From NCBI GenBank assembly GCA_963513935.1, contig OY740774.1, forward strand, positions 30,847,673 through 30,911,672: a stretch of DNA of 64,000 bases, in the 5' to 3' direction. Of the stretch, positions 39,806 to 51,772 are shown one piece after another. Within the stretch, counting starts at the first letter, position 1; every line of letters starts with the position of its first letter. Both the position numbers and the translations under genes were made by a program. The notes beneath the pieces are model-generated. The model had not been told where the DNA came from. It was given only the letters and a program-made list of their open reading frames with translations, and did no database searches. Origin of the DNA: Aphrophora alni. Lineage: Eukaryota > Arthropoda > Insecta > Hemiptera > Aphrophoridae.

Positions 39806-40074
39806 ATTACATCCTATAATAATCAGCGAAGGAATCATTAAACTTCTGGGTATTACAAGAAAATTATGTTTTTATCTCTGATATCCTTTGACTATTGAAA
39901 AATTAAAATAATATTTGTAATTGTCGTTAACAGCGTAAAATATTTTCTCTTGTAAATTTGTGTAAAGTGTAAGGCTGCTATTTTGAAACTGGTCATCATA
40001 CTGACTTGTTCATTTCGTTTTGTACTCTTGTAAAATGTTGCGAAAAAATGAGTATACCAAATCAGTATTCATTT

Positions 40075-40279
40075 TTTTTCTTCTCGGTCATCATCGCCTT
40101 ATAAAAATTAAAAAAAGAAGAAAATATTATAATGACCGTTATCGCTCGAATACTATAATAGTTTCAGGGTAAAAAAAACAAGAATTGGTGAAAGTGAGGA
40201 ACCTCACACAAGATAACAAGGAAAAGTGTATATCCAGCTAGAACTCTCGGGATTTCTAAGCCGTTTACTACTCACTATA
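40075..40279 (-). repeat. dispersed repeat family A, copy
   Basis: Reverse-complement copy with both ends: TCGGTCATCATCGCCTTATA at one side, ATATCCAGCTAGAACTC, GGGATTTCTAAGCCGT and a terminal CTCACTATA at the other. Confidence 0.75.
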
Positions 40280-41182
40280 TGCGAGTGCTGGGTATATCTG
40301 GGTTAAATACATTATTTATTTTAATAATTGTATTTTTTTAATCAAAAAACACGTACAGACAGAGAGACGAAAAACGAGTTTTTTAATGTTTTTGTAGGAA
40401 TTCTTTCTTTTATAACTTAAGGAACGTTTGACCATAGTTCCATAGTTTCACTACACTCTGTATACATGATTTTGATCTCTGCCTCCCTGTACAATTTATA
40501 TATGTTTTTAAAATACGATTTTATTTACTAATTTCTTGTTTTATATTTCAATACAATAAGAAGCTGTCTAAATGTGCGTCATCTAGCGTGTACACATAAG
40601 CTGTCAGTGGCGAGTATAATAAGGGCTAAATAATCTTCTGAAATTTCCTGGATTTGTATTATGATGAATAGCGTAATAATTGATGTGATAAATGTATTAT
40701 AATCGGATTTCTAATAAGCCTAGCTAGTGCGATGTCCCTTATGAATAGTCAGCACTTGAGACTACCGATCCTGGAGTAATTTGGCGCCATTCTCTATTTA
40801 ATAGTACAATACATTTATTCATACAAAAATACTAAAATATGTACAATAATACAATACCGAACAACGAAACAGACCTTCGTATGTTTAGGCTTGTGGTCAG
40901 CACATTGAGTTCCCGTAATTCTACCTTTCGTGACCAGGATTCGGTACTAATCGTAGTTGCACACTTTTACTCATGTTGCTGGGTCAACACCAAAACTTTT
41001 TCTAAATCCCACAGAGATCGAAACTCGTTCGCACAACAAGGTGAAAGCTGTACTTCTGGACCAAAGGGGGTTATTTAAACAATAAATATAAGTGAACAGT
41101 AAATTATACGTCATACTTTACCAATAATTAGCGTTGGGTGTATATTTGTCATACAGTATCGAATAACTTTTATTTTTATATT
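40280..41182. other. AT-rich sequence, no gene seen
   Basis: A 79-codon plus frame at 40839-41078 has no recognised domain. Confidence 0.45.
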
Positions 41183-41440
41183 ATTGAGTATGGGTGTGGC
41201 AATCCAGAGGTACCTAGCTGGATCTACACCTCATTGGATATAGTCTTGGGTTAAATACCTCTCTTTCATCTTTCCTATCAGCTTTCTCTTGACTAACACT
41301 TGCTCTCTTCCTACCTGATTAGATTGAAATGAGAGTCTAAAGTGTAAACATATTCAAAGCTATTGGCGTATTAGATTATTAGTTTTCTTTATTTGATCTT
41401 TTTTCCTACAATTGTACCATTAGCGACAGGTTTTTCACTC
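41183..41440 (+). repeat. dispersed repeat family A, copy
   Basis: GGGTGTGGCAATCCAGAGG, TAGCTGGATCTACACC, ATAGTCTTGGGTTAAAT, CTCTCTTTCATCTTTCCTAT, CTCTTGACTAACACTTGCTC, and a degenerate AGCGACAGGTTTTTCAC end. A poly-G run follows at about 41452. Confidence 0.8.
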
Positions 41441-41909
41441 TTACCAACTAGGGGGGGGGGGGAGATGTTTATTTTATTTGTTTGAAATGAAAACTAAATA
41501 CATGAAATTTTTTGGTTTGTTTTAAAGATTTTTCTATTTTTCCTTTCCTTCGTATAAACAAATATTTTAAGTACTTATTCTTGCGTGTAAGTATGGTAGC
41601 AAAATATTTAGAGACAGCAATTTTGATTGACTTTGGTATGCAGGCTTGGATTTACAACTCATTGAAAAAGTTGGTTGATATATTTACGGTTAACAGGTCA
41701 TATTTAAATTTGTTAATATATTTTGCAATCTTAACTCTTTACCTGTATTTCTTACATCCCAAAGTAGCTCTTCTTATGTTGTTATAAAACATGCAATCAA
41801 CGATGTCATAATCTGTTTTCTACGATAAAGTTAACACTAAAAATTAAAATCTTAGAACATAATATAAAAATTATTATTTTTAAATCTGCAGTATTAGGAT
41901 CTGGATTTT
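41441..41909. other. AT-rich sequence with a 91-codon frame, no gene supported
   Basis: The plus frame 41512-41787 is rich in Leu, Phe and Tyr, as expected from AT-rich DNA. It could be read as hydrophobic, but no family is recognised. Confidence 0.45.
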
Positions 41910-43060
41910 TAGTTCAATTTTATGAAAATTTAGGAAGAAGTTGACTTATTATTTTTACATTCCAACTAAATCCTAAACCAAATTCTAACCACAAATATTT
42001 GCCATCTCCGATACGATGAACCCAAAACCTAATCTGACTTAACATTTAAAGTTTCAAACTCTGTATTTTATAAAAATATTTAAAACAATTTTAGCAGGAC
42101 AAAAACTAAAAAGCATATGATATAAAGACCACAGCACTATAAAAAAAAAAAATAAATAAAAAAAAATCGATAATTAGAAAAGTAAGTTTTGGTTAGGATA
42201 TTTAAGAAGACTAACTATATAAAATTTTATATAACCTAACCTATTCGTGATGTATTGACAGAATCTATCTGTAATCTGAAGTGTACACTTATGTACTGTA
42301 TTTTAACATGTATAATTTATATATTTTTTCTTGGTTCAATTAAATATTAAATTGCAATGAACTAGACTATTTTTTACTATAATAGGAATAGTAAAATAAG
42401 ACATTTCATTAAAAAAACTAATTCTACGTATTCCTTTGCAAACAGTTACAAAACGGTTTTTACTATTAAATAAATGTAAGACATAAAAAGCAAACAAGAG
42501 ACAAATTCCACACGATTTTAAATAACTAATAATGGACTGAAGAAAATCAAACTTAACCTAACCTGTTCGCGGTGATTTGACTAAACCTAACCTGAAGTTA
42601 CGGTTATTTATTCGAAAAATTGTTCAAATATTTTAACAGTACTAATGAAATACAAGTTATAATAATCCTTTGGTTGAATAAAATATTAAATTACAATTAT
42701 TTAAATTATTGTTTAGGATGAATGTAATTGTAAAATAAGGAGTCTTAATTTCACCTAAACTGTTATAAAACTGTTTTAATATTTTAATAATGTAAATTAG
42801 ATAGAAAACAAAATAAATAAAAATTCTCTACATTTTGATATAACTACGAATGGAGTGACTAAATAAAATCAGATATAATCTAACCTGTTCGCGGTGTATT
42901 GATCGGACTTTGCTGGTGAAGTTACTGAGATAAATTGTTTCTGATAATATTTGAACGTAATTAAGGCAAAAAAATTGTAGATCACCTCTTGTCATAATTG
43001 AAATATGAAATTAGAATTAATAAAATGTTACTACTATTAGAATTAAATAGTAACACACGT
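41910..43060 (+). repeat. diverged tandem repeat, about 322-bp period
   Basis: The landmark TAACCTAACCT followed by (A/G)TTCG(T/C)G(A/G)TG starts at 42232, 42554 and 42876, exactly 322 bp apart each time. A second landmark, AAATATTAAATT(G/A)CAAT followed by GTAAAATAAG, keeps the same phase. About three and a half copies, strongly diverged. Each unit carries a TAACCTAACC (TTAGG-type) word. Confidence 0.85.
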
Positions 43061-45198
43061 CTAATTTTGAGCAATTCGATGTAATTTTGTCAAAAACAAT
43101 TTTTTTGTTACGTAACATGTAAACGAACAATATAAAAACAAACGAAATAAATGTCGAAATAATTTAAAACAACTAGGATTATTGTGAAATATGGAATAGA
43201 ATTATATAATACGTTTATTTATTATCAAACAATCTACAATTAGGTGTTCGTAATACCTGTCGTTAACAATAAAACGTTGGATATTTGTATTAGTTCACAG
43301 TAATTTAGACTAATACAACTTTATCACGATATACAATAAAAACATCATATTGGGATATGCTTGAAAGCCAATTAATAAATTATACGAGAGAATTAAATGT
43401 GTAACGAAACATGTTAAAATATATTTACGCTCTTAATATTCTGTTAACACAGCAGCTGTCCTCTTTGAAAAACTGATAACATGAAATGTGCATTGATAAG
43501 TTGAATACAATCTGTTTTAATTAACCGCGTATTTTGAGCTTTGAATTTTCTTTAGCGATCGTTATTTTTACCATATTTGTAATGAATTTGACATATACTA
43601 TAGAATAGCTATTAAACATTGACTGTACAGAAATATTGCACTAACTTTCTCACAAATCAATGCACACAATACAATATTAAATAAAAATAAATTTTTTGCC
43701 CACAGTAAGATAAGTTTATACTCACTCCGTCTCGTGTAACTTGTTTGAAACGTTACGTTACGGGTTTCGGAATCTCTTTTCCATCTTCAGAATTTCGCTC
43801 TGACGTCACACGAGACTTGTCTTAAAATTAATGACTTATCCACCAGGACTGAAAATGAGATTTAAAATACTATATAAAAGACAAAAAATATGTAATTTAG
43901 AGTAGGCCTCCTACTACTGAGTTTACCCATTTATTTCTTGTGGGAGATAAATTGACATAGAGAAGCTCCTGCCTTATCAACTTATGTAAAATTTTTATTT
44001 AAAAATATTTTTATAAAGTTTACGTTTGCTTCGCTTCGCTTCTGTAATAAAATCGCTATTTTTTCTTTGACTTGTGTCGTTAATCTTCATGGTTATTTAA
44101 AATTTGAACAAAATCAGTAAAACTGTCTTTGAAAAATTACATAAAAACTCACAAACTGCTGTTTATTCAAAAGAACCAATCAATATGTTTTCTATACCTC
44201 CTTAGAAGCTACATTTGAGCAAAGTTTGATTATAATCGTTAGGGCTAAGCAAAACAAACTTGAATGAAGGTCGTTACAGATAATTTAAAAAAAGTAGGAA
44301 TGACAGATATTGTTTTTTACAGATAAATTTGACCGTAGTTTTAAAATTTACTGACTACCTACCTTTGTTATTTTACATATTTGTCCAATGGTTCCTGAAA
44401 ACCGAGCCTACATATTTGAGCAAAATCTGTCCAGAATGGAGACCTCTGGGGAGGGGGGGTTACAGTATTATATATAAGGTGGGACAAAATTGATGTCAAA
44501 TTTCAGTAATAGTAATGATTCGGTCGACATTTCACAGCGTCTGTTGTTGGCGGTTCCATGCGGAAACGAAATAGCTAGAATTTGTTTTAAAGTTTTCTAA
44601 ATATTTAAGCTAAATCAGAATTTTCAATTTATAAAATTAAACTGTATAGCCTGTCCTCAGAATTTGCAATTTCCGCTAGGCTATCTAATTAATTATAGTG
44701 GACATTAACAATATCCAATACAAATATCAGAGTACTACCAATTCACCCTTACGTTTCTAAAACCTTTCTATTTATTACGACATTAGCATCGTATTAGTCT
44801 AGGGGTTGATTTGACGAGGGACAATAATTTAGTATGAGGGTTTATTGAGCGGGGGAATGTGGAAAAGTTGCCCGTTCAACATCATCCTTAAGTTGAAGCT
44901 TCAACAGCGTTTAAAGAGTGTTCGAAAGTGCTATAAAGTGTAAGGTAGTTTGTTTTAAAAATTCGTCTTACCTAACAGATATACAACCTTTCTCGTGCAT
45001 ATCCACAGGGAAGATTTTTAGAAACGTTGATATATGGCAGGACGGAATGTTGCAGAGTTCTTAAATTAGAGTATTACTCGCTTCGCTCGTCGACTACTTG
45101 ATTCTTGAGAGCATAGTAGTTGTTCAAGTTAAGTATACACAATACTAATCGAAACTGATCCATACTACTTTCTTATCAGAATATCCCTCCGGGGTTGA
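43061..45198. other. AT-rich sequence, repeat fragments
   Basis: No gene. 44080-44260 carries family D words (GCTACATTTGAGCAAAGTTTG). A hammerhead-like core lies at 43764-43790 (minus). Confidence 0.45.
43764..43790 (-). other. hammerhead-ribozyme-like core, intact conserved boxes
   Basis: Minus strand reads CTGAAGA, T, GGAA, six-base loop, TTCC, GAAAC. CTGAAGA fits CUGANGA exactly, and the two boxes are closed by a perfect 4-bp stem. The site lies inside a segment whose ends carry GTCTCGTGT (43729) and ACACGAGAC (43808), so it sits in a small inverted-repeat element. Stem III and the cleavage triplet are not clear. Confidence 0.35.
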
Positions 45199-45450
45199 CT
45201 TATAGTGACAACGGGTGTGACACTCCCAAGGTGTCCCAGCTGGATCTACACTTGTTTCACGTAGTCTTAATTTAGATTCTTTTCTTTCATCTTTCCAATT
45301 AAGTTTATCGTGATCAACTCTTGTTCTCTTCCGACTTGATACTCTAGAATATTCGAGAGATGAGAATCTTTAAACTGTTTTATTCTTTTTACTTTTTTTA
45401 AGGCGATGATGACAGAGAGGTTGTATATGTTTAAACAACAAATATAAAAA
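45199..45450 (+). repeat. dispersed repeat family A, full copy plus partial second copy
   Basis: The most complete copy: TATAGTGACAACGGGTGTGA, CACTCCCAAGG, AGCTGGATCTACAC, TTTCATCTTTCC, CAACTCTTGTTCTCTTCCGA, ATATTCGAGAGATGAGA, AAGGCGATGATGACAGAGAG, GTTTAAACAACAAA. A truncated second copy (CATCTTTCCTATCAGGTCTC, CCGACCTT) follows immediately at 45452-45495. Confidence 0.85.
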
Positions 45451-45619
45451 CCATCTTTCCTATCAGGTCTCTATTGGACAACTGGTTTTCCGACCTTGTG
45501 GGCTATAGAATTCGTGGGCCATGCATCTCTATTTTATGTTGCTCTTTTATTCTTTTTAAACATTTGAGTGAAAAAACCAAAACGTGGAAATTTAATAATT
45601 GCAATTTTTTTATTTATCC

Positions 45620-46110
45620 TTTTACCACTCTGAGGATCATAGGCCATCTAATTCTATTCTTTAGTAGGTGTGTGACTTCTGTCCAGGTTTTGCGGTTTTT
45701 CTCCTTACTAGTTTGGTCGACATGTTTGCTACCTTGGAGGTTTCAGCTCAACTCACTCTTGGCGATGTTATTCGTGTCCCCGTGGTGAATGTTTCCAATC
45801 CTTCCTTCGTTTTCATTCTACTCCAATTGTCTTTTGATATCTGACTGCTTAATTAGTTTAACCTAATGATTCTCTAAATAAATATCTGAAGTTTTAGTTT
45901 ACGTGTAAGAGATGGTGTTCTTATCCAGGTTTTGCAACCCAATAACAGTGCTGATTTAGGATTTGATTTAAAAATATGGATGATGTATAATCATTGGAAC
46001 TCTAGAATTGATTTAACATGTTAAAAGTCACCTGGCCATTTTAAATCTCTTTGTAATGTCTTCTTCAGTTACACCAACTGATGTTGTACTGCCCAAGTAC
46101 GTGAATTAAA
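45620..46110 (-). pseudogene. RTE-type LINE reverse transcriptase, C-terminal tail, broken
   Basis: Read from 46106 downward on the minus strand: FTYLGSTTSVGVTEEDITKR then FKMAR, matching the post-catalytic block 'f.YLGs.is..g....DI..Ri..A' of endonuclease/reverse-transcriptase LINEs. After a degenerate part (LQNLDK), another frame from about 45807 reads GNIHHGDTNNIAKSELS, then KTWTEVTHLLKNRIRWPMI, which fits the terminal block 'GH.lR....iak..l.w..qG.r..GRp...TW.......l...R.rWr'. Stops and frame breaks make it dead. Full-copy family A repeats lie on its left. Identification is by motif; the exact clade is uncertain. Confidence 0.7.
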
Positions 46111-46399
46111 TGACTGACCTTTTCATTATTAATAATTCAGAAAATGGTTTCGGTGTTGGTGTTCAATTTTAGTAATTTCGTTTTTTATTTATTCTCAGTT
46201 GTATTTGGTAATCTTAACGTTAGTTTCTATAATTAATAGACGTATAATCAAAGATATAAACTGTCTGTCTAGTACAGGTCTTCCAGACTTATAAACGGTA
46301 TTCATCAGTTAATCAACACTCATTGATCTGTAGTGACTTTCCTCATTGTTAGGAAACTCGTTCATAAACGACTAGTGGCCTGTAGTACAATTAAACCTC

Positions 46400-46815
46400 T
46401 TAATTATACGAGCAGATCAGTAAATTAGTCCTCTCTACGAGTTTTAACAGTCCACTCACTAGCTCGTTCAGCGAAGTCCACCAGGAATTTAGAACCCCAA
46501 AAACTATATGCCTTTTGATAGTAAGAAACTCACAATCAAAAATTATTTTACCTGAAGTTTTCTTATCTAACCAGCATAGTCCGTACACAGATTCCCCGTA
46601 GTATATTCCTATCCTCTGCAAGTGCACCCTCAGACTACAGTGTCCCGTTATAAGTCCTAATTCGCCCTCTGGCCACGGTCAATACTGTTTCTACAAGGCC
46701 TCCTGAAGGAACTTCCCTCCATAGTAGTTTACTATAAGAATGCCCTCCATATGTGTACCATCTTTGCTGGTGTTGTCACCGAATCTACGTATTAAAAGCT
46801 GTCCTGGTACAGGTA
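46400..46815 (-). pseudogene. Jockey/I-type LINE C-terminal tail (RNase H end), broken
   Basis: On the minus strand LITGHCSLRVHLQRIG is followed by a gap and CEFLTIKRHIVFG, then LNELVSGLLKLVERTNLL. This is the typical C-terminal end of LINE polyproteins with an RNase H domain ('LtGHc.Lr.Hl.riGi....CR.C...eT..Hil..C..l...R...fg.......i..ll.fi..t.ll'). In the same general orientation upstream, RRFGDNTSKDGTHMEG resembles the first RNase H motif 'iyTDGSKt..G', but only about 45 codons separate it from LITGHC, where about 150 are expected, so an internal deletion is likely. A different LINE family from the RTE-type tail at 45620-46110. Confidence 0.6.
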
Positions 46816-47455
46816 TCGCCTACTACTTTTGGGTTTTATCGGAAGCCCCTTTATCACTAACTCTTCTCTCCTCAGTTTGCGCTTTTACGCTCCTGAAAAA
46901 CACTTGTGCTCACTTCTACTAACGTTTAGATGTCGACCCCATCTCTCATTTTTCAATCGCAGGTTGAGTCGGCCCTCCGAGAGTCCCTTTTCTTGTTACA
47001 ATGATTTCGATGTGGGATCCACGGTGTTAAGTAAAACCCCAGTTTCCGCTTCCTCCATTTTGTAGTCACTCCCCGAATTTTCGTTTGCAAGTTCGTAAAA
47101 TTTAGCTTTGTTAGCTAGGGAAAAAAGCTGTCCACGTATGCAGAACTCCGCATTCATTGGTAAGGCTAATTAAAACTGGAGTTCACTTATTACCTAGAGT
47201 CCACCTCAAATTAAATCTAAGCTCCCTCTTAGCCAAGAATCTGTCGGTATGTCCAGTTCCGCCTAGGCTTGAGATAAGTGGATCATCTAACACTTCTGCC
47301 GCAAGATGATGTATCCCAAGGAATTCGGCCTCACCAATACACCGCGCGGAGGCGTGTAAGTCTGCGTTTGAATCTGCACACAGATCCCCATCTCACCGCA
47401 CTCTCAGAAGCATGGATGATACAAAGAATCTATGAACAAACTCTTTGCGGAGCTT
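46816..47455. other. GC-richer sequence, probable further LINE debris
   Basis: Base composition is less AT-rich than the neighbourhood. Several short frames occur on both strands (for example 47278-47490 plus), none with a recognised domain. The minus strand stays open over about 80 codons around 47180-47420, and this may be older coding sequence of the LINE. Confidence 0.35.
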
Positions 47456-47583
47456 CCAGCCCTAATTCTATTAGAGTATTAGAGGGTTAGAGACTCTTCA
47501 TTTTATGCTATTTTCTTCGTTTTTGTTTTTTTTTTACGAGGAGATGCTGACAGAAAGGTGTTCCGTTTTAAACAACACGAAAA
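47456..47583 (+). repeat. dispersed repeat family A, 3' half
   Basis: CCAGCCCTAATTCTATTAGA, GAGACTCTTCATTTTATGCT, GAGGAGATGCTGACAGAAAG and TTTTAAACAACACGAAAA. Confidence 0.7.
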
Positions 47584-49308
47584 TTTAATATATTTAAAAA
47601 TCAAATAAAAGTAATGTTGCCAGGAGTGTTCGTATGGGATGTTTGTTTAAAAACGAATTTTAAATACTATATTATGAAACGTCACATCTGATGTTTCATC
47701 TCCAAAAGGATTTAATAAGATGAACCTAAATCTACACTTCATTCGACAACTGATTCTATAATATAGTTAGTCTTGTAGTTGTTTGTAATAACAAAGAGCA
47801 CAACCACTTGCTTCCGTCATGTCGAACTCTCGGCCTAAGCATACAAAAAACTTATAATACAAATTTAGAAATATACTCTGGGTATCTTATAATTTATTTA
47901 TATTGAGTTTTAATTACTTAACTCTAACGCCCTTTTTTACCAATTATTTTCGTACCGGTTTTACCATTTATTTACAATTTGAAAAACTGCCAATAATTAC
48001 TAATTTTCACAATTCACAAAACATTCATCGACATTTTTGAACACTTATTTTAATTATACGTTGTGTAGAGAAAGTTATGTGATGGGTCAAAAATCGAAAC
48101 AATAAATTTTTGGATATATTCGTTTTAAAATTACCTGAGTCCAGTATTTTTTGGAATAATGTAAATAGTCTGTACAGTATTCAGTAGCCCAAATGCGTGA
48201 ACAGATTTTAATCAAATTACGTATATGGCCACATCCCGCGATATTTTGTTCATATTTCTGATAACTAAAAATTTGAGGGTAGCTGCCATAAGAAAAAATA
48301 TGATTTTATCAAAATGAGATTTTGAATACATTTTTTGAAGAAAATGGTTCGTGGGGTTGTGATGAAAGATGTATTCATTCAAAATCTAGTCTGGTACTAG
48401 TTTGGTTGAAATTTTAGTGATATTCCAATATTAGTGACCAGAAGTCACGTGCATAATTGCGAGTAAATAAATATTATGTTCAAGGAATAATTGTTAAAAC
48501 AAACCTTGATCACTCATAAAATGTCCATTTTAATTTAACACAAAGGACGTGTTTATGGCACAAGGGATGTAAGTTGAGGCCCTGCTTAAATATGTGTGAG
48601 TGAGAATGTCTGTGCATTTGTATTATTTTTACTTATCTATATTGTCTCCTATACCGGTAACGTTTTTAAAAAAATGGTCGCTATCATATGTTTAGTTCAA
48701 CCCCAAAATAACAAAAACTTTTTACCATTTTCAAGACTGGAGTATACGTCAAAAGTAATTTTGTTTCAAATTTAAGGTTATTTATCGCTGCACATTTAGA
48801 CTTATTCAATATTTTGAACGAGGAAGTCAAACTAGTTGCAAGCAAATGGAATTGTTTCTTCCCTTTAAACAATGCCCATCCTATTATGTACTGTAAACAT
48901 TCTTTGATCTTTTCTGACAGCATAAACAACGCTATCAAGTTTGTTTATGTCTCTTATTTAATGGTTTTCAAGATGTAAAGAGATAGCTTTCTTAACTATT
49001 TAAAAATAAACGTCATTTTGAAACTGCCTAATTACATAGTTTCTATTTTCTCTTTGTTATTTTCTGGCAACGTTGATATATCAAATTTAATTGTATTCGT
49101 TTCAACAGTTGATAAGATAGGTGACTTATGTGTTGAAACATCTGAGGAAATAATTCATAACAACCTGTTCTATTAATCTGTAATTAAAATATTCAGTGTT
49201 TTTTTTTTAGATCGGTGCAGTGGTTCTTGAAATTTATTAGAGGGTGTTGAAAAAGTAAGGTGGTAATATTAAAAAGTTTACGATGAGCTAAATTTGATTT
49301 AATAAAAG
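47584..49308. other. AT-rich sequence, no gene seen
   Basis: No coding signal. The last bases before the satellite (AATTTGATTTAATAAAAG) show no obvious relation to the satellite unit. Confidence 0.5.
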
Positions 49309-51772
49309 TTGATTGACGCCATCATGGTACTTACCGAGTGCCATGAACAATGTACTACAATTAGATACACTTCTCTTGTGTCAGTGTGTCTTCCCGTTGA
49401 TTGACGCCATCATGGTACTTACCGAGTGCCATGAACAATGTAATACAAGCAGATACACTTCTCTTGTGTCAGTGTCTCAGCCCGTTGATTGACGCCATCA
49501 TGGTACTTACCGAGTGCCATGAACAATGTAATACAAGCAGATACACTTCTCTTGTGTCAGTGTCTCGGCCCGTTGATTGACGCCATCATGGTACTTACCG
49601 AGTGCCATGAACAATGTAATACAATTAGATACACTTCTCTTGTGTCAGTGTCTCGGCCCGTTGATTGACGCCATCATGGTACTTACCGAGTGCCATGAAC
49701 AATGTACTACAATTAGATTAACTTCTCTTGTGTCAGTGTCTCGGCCCATTGATTGACGCCATCATGGTACTTACCGAGTGACATGAACAATGTACTACAA
49801 TTAGATACACTTCTCTTGTGTCAGTGTGTCGGCCTGTTGATTGACGCCATCATGGTACTTACCGAGTGCCATGAACAATGTAATACAAGCAGATACACTT
49901 CTCTTGTGTCAGTGTCTCGGCCCGTTGATTGACGCCATCATGGTACTTACCGAGTGCCATGAACAATGTAATACAATTAGATACACTTCTCTTGTGTCAG
50001 TGTCTCGGCCCGTTGATTGACGCCATCATGGTACTTACCGAGTGACATGAACAATGTACTACAATTAGATACACTTCTCTTGTGTCAGTGTGTCGGCCTG
50101 TTGATTGACGCCATCAATGTACTTACCGAGTGCCATGAACAATGTAATACAAGCAGATACACTTCTCTTGTGTCAGTGTCTCGGCCCGTTGATTGACGCC
50201 ATCATGGTACTTACCGAGTGACATGAACAATGTACTACAATTAGATACACTTCTCTTGTGTCAGTGTGTCGGCCCGTTGATTGACGCCATCATGGTACTT
50301 ACCGAGTGCCATGAACAATGTACTACAATTAGATACACTTCTCTTGTGTCAGTGTGTCTTCCCGTTGATTGACGCCATCATGGTACTTACCGAGTGCCAT
50401 GAACAATGTAATACAAGCAGATACACTTCTCTTGTGTCAGTGTCTCGGCCCGTTGATTGACGCCATCATGGTACTTACCGAGTGCCATGAACAATGTAAT
50501 ACAAGCAGATACACTTCTCTTGTGTCAGTGTCTCGGCCCGTTGATTGACGCCATCATGGTACTTACCGAGTGCCATGAACAATATAATACAAGCAGATAC
50601 ACTTCTCTTGTGTCAGTGTCTCGGCCCGTTGATTGACGCCATCATGGTACTTACCGAGTGCCATGAACAATGTAATACAAGCAGATACACTTCTCTTGTG
50701 TCAGTGTCTCGGCCCGTTGATTGACGCCATCATGGTACTTACCGAGTGCCATGAACAATGTACTACAATTAGATTCACTTCTCTTGTGTCAGTGTCTCGG
50801 CCCATTGATTGACGCCATCATGGTACTTACCGAGTGACATGAACAATGTACTACAATTAGATACACTTCTCTTGTGTCAGTGTGTCGGCCCGTTGATTGA
50901 CGCCATCATGGTACTTACCGAGTGCCATGAACAATGTACTACAATTAGATACACTTCTCTTGTGTCAGTGTGTCTTCCCGTTGATTGACGCCATCATGGT
51001 ACTTACCGAGTGCCATGAACAATGTAATACAAGCAGATACACTTCTCTTGTGTCAGTGTCTCGGCCCGTTGATTGACGCCATCATGGTACTTACCGAGTG
51101 CCATGAACAATGTAATACAAGCAGATACACTTCTCTTGTGTCAGTGTCTCGGCCCGTTGATTGACGCCATCATGGTACTTACCGAGTGCCATGAACAATA
51201 TAATACAAGCAGATACACTTCTCTTGTGTCAGTGTCTCGGCCCGTTGATTGACGCCATCATGGTACTTACCGAGTGCCATGAACAATGTAATACAAGCAG
51301 ATACACTTCTCTTGTGTCAGTGTCTCGGCCCGTTGATTGAGGCCATCATGGTACTTACCGAGTGACATGAACAATGTACTACAATTAGATACACTTCTCT
51401 TGTGTCAGTGTCTCGGCCCGTTGATTGACGCCATCATGGTACTTACCGAGTGACATGAACAATGTACAACAATTAGATTCACTTCTCTTGTGTCAGTGTG
51501 TCGGCCCGTTGATTGACGCCATCATGGTACTTACCGAGTGACATGAACAATGTACTACAATTAGATACATTTATCTTGTGTCAGTGTGTCGGCCCGTTGA
51601 TTGACGCCATCATGGTACTTACCGAGTGCCATGAACAATGTACTACAATTAGATACACTTCTCTTGTGTCAGTGTCTCGGCCCGTTGATTGACGTCGTCA
51701 TGGTACTTACCGAGTGCCATGAACAATGTAATACAAGCAGATACATTTCTCTTGTGTCAGTGTCTCGGCCCT
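49309..51772 (+). repeat. 88-bp satellite, 28 in-phase units
   Basis: Units begin TTGATTGACGCCATCATGG, continue TACTTACCGAGTGCCATGAAC and end TGTGTCAGTGTCTCGGCCCG. 28 starts step by exactly 88 bp from 49309 to 51685, with no indel. Variation is limited to a few sites: TACTACAATTAG versus TAATACAAGCAG, TGCC versus TGAC, and three endings (CTCGGCCC, GTCGGCC, GTCTTCCC). Units 11-16 (50189-50716) repeat as units 18-23 (50805-51332), sharing the AATATAATAC marker, at an offset of seven units (616 bp). Each unit has CATGGTAC/GTGCCATG and ACAC/GTGT complementarity. On the minus strand every unit carries CTCG|GTAAGT, a perfect splice-donor consensus. Since 88 is not a multiple of three, no long frame is encoded. 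Confidence 0.97.

Noticed and set aside
41512..41787. Hydrophobic 91-codon frame as a membrane protein
   Set aside because: Leu/Phe/Tyr richness is expected from T-rich DNA; no family match that I recognise.
45474..45788. 104-codon plus frame
   Set aside because: The minus strand here encodes the LINE tail; the plus frame is its shadow.
49309..51772. CRISPR-like array
   Set aside because: Units are contiguous 88-bp repeats with no unique spacers, in a eukaryotic AT-rich setting.
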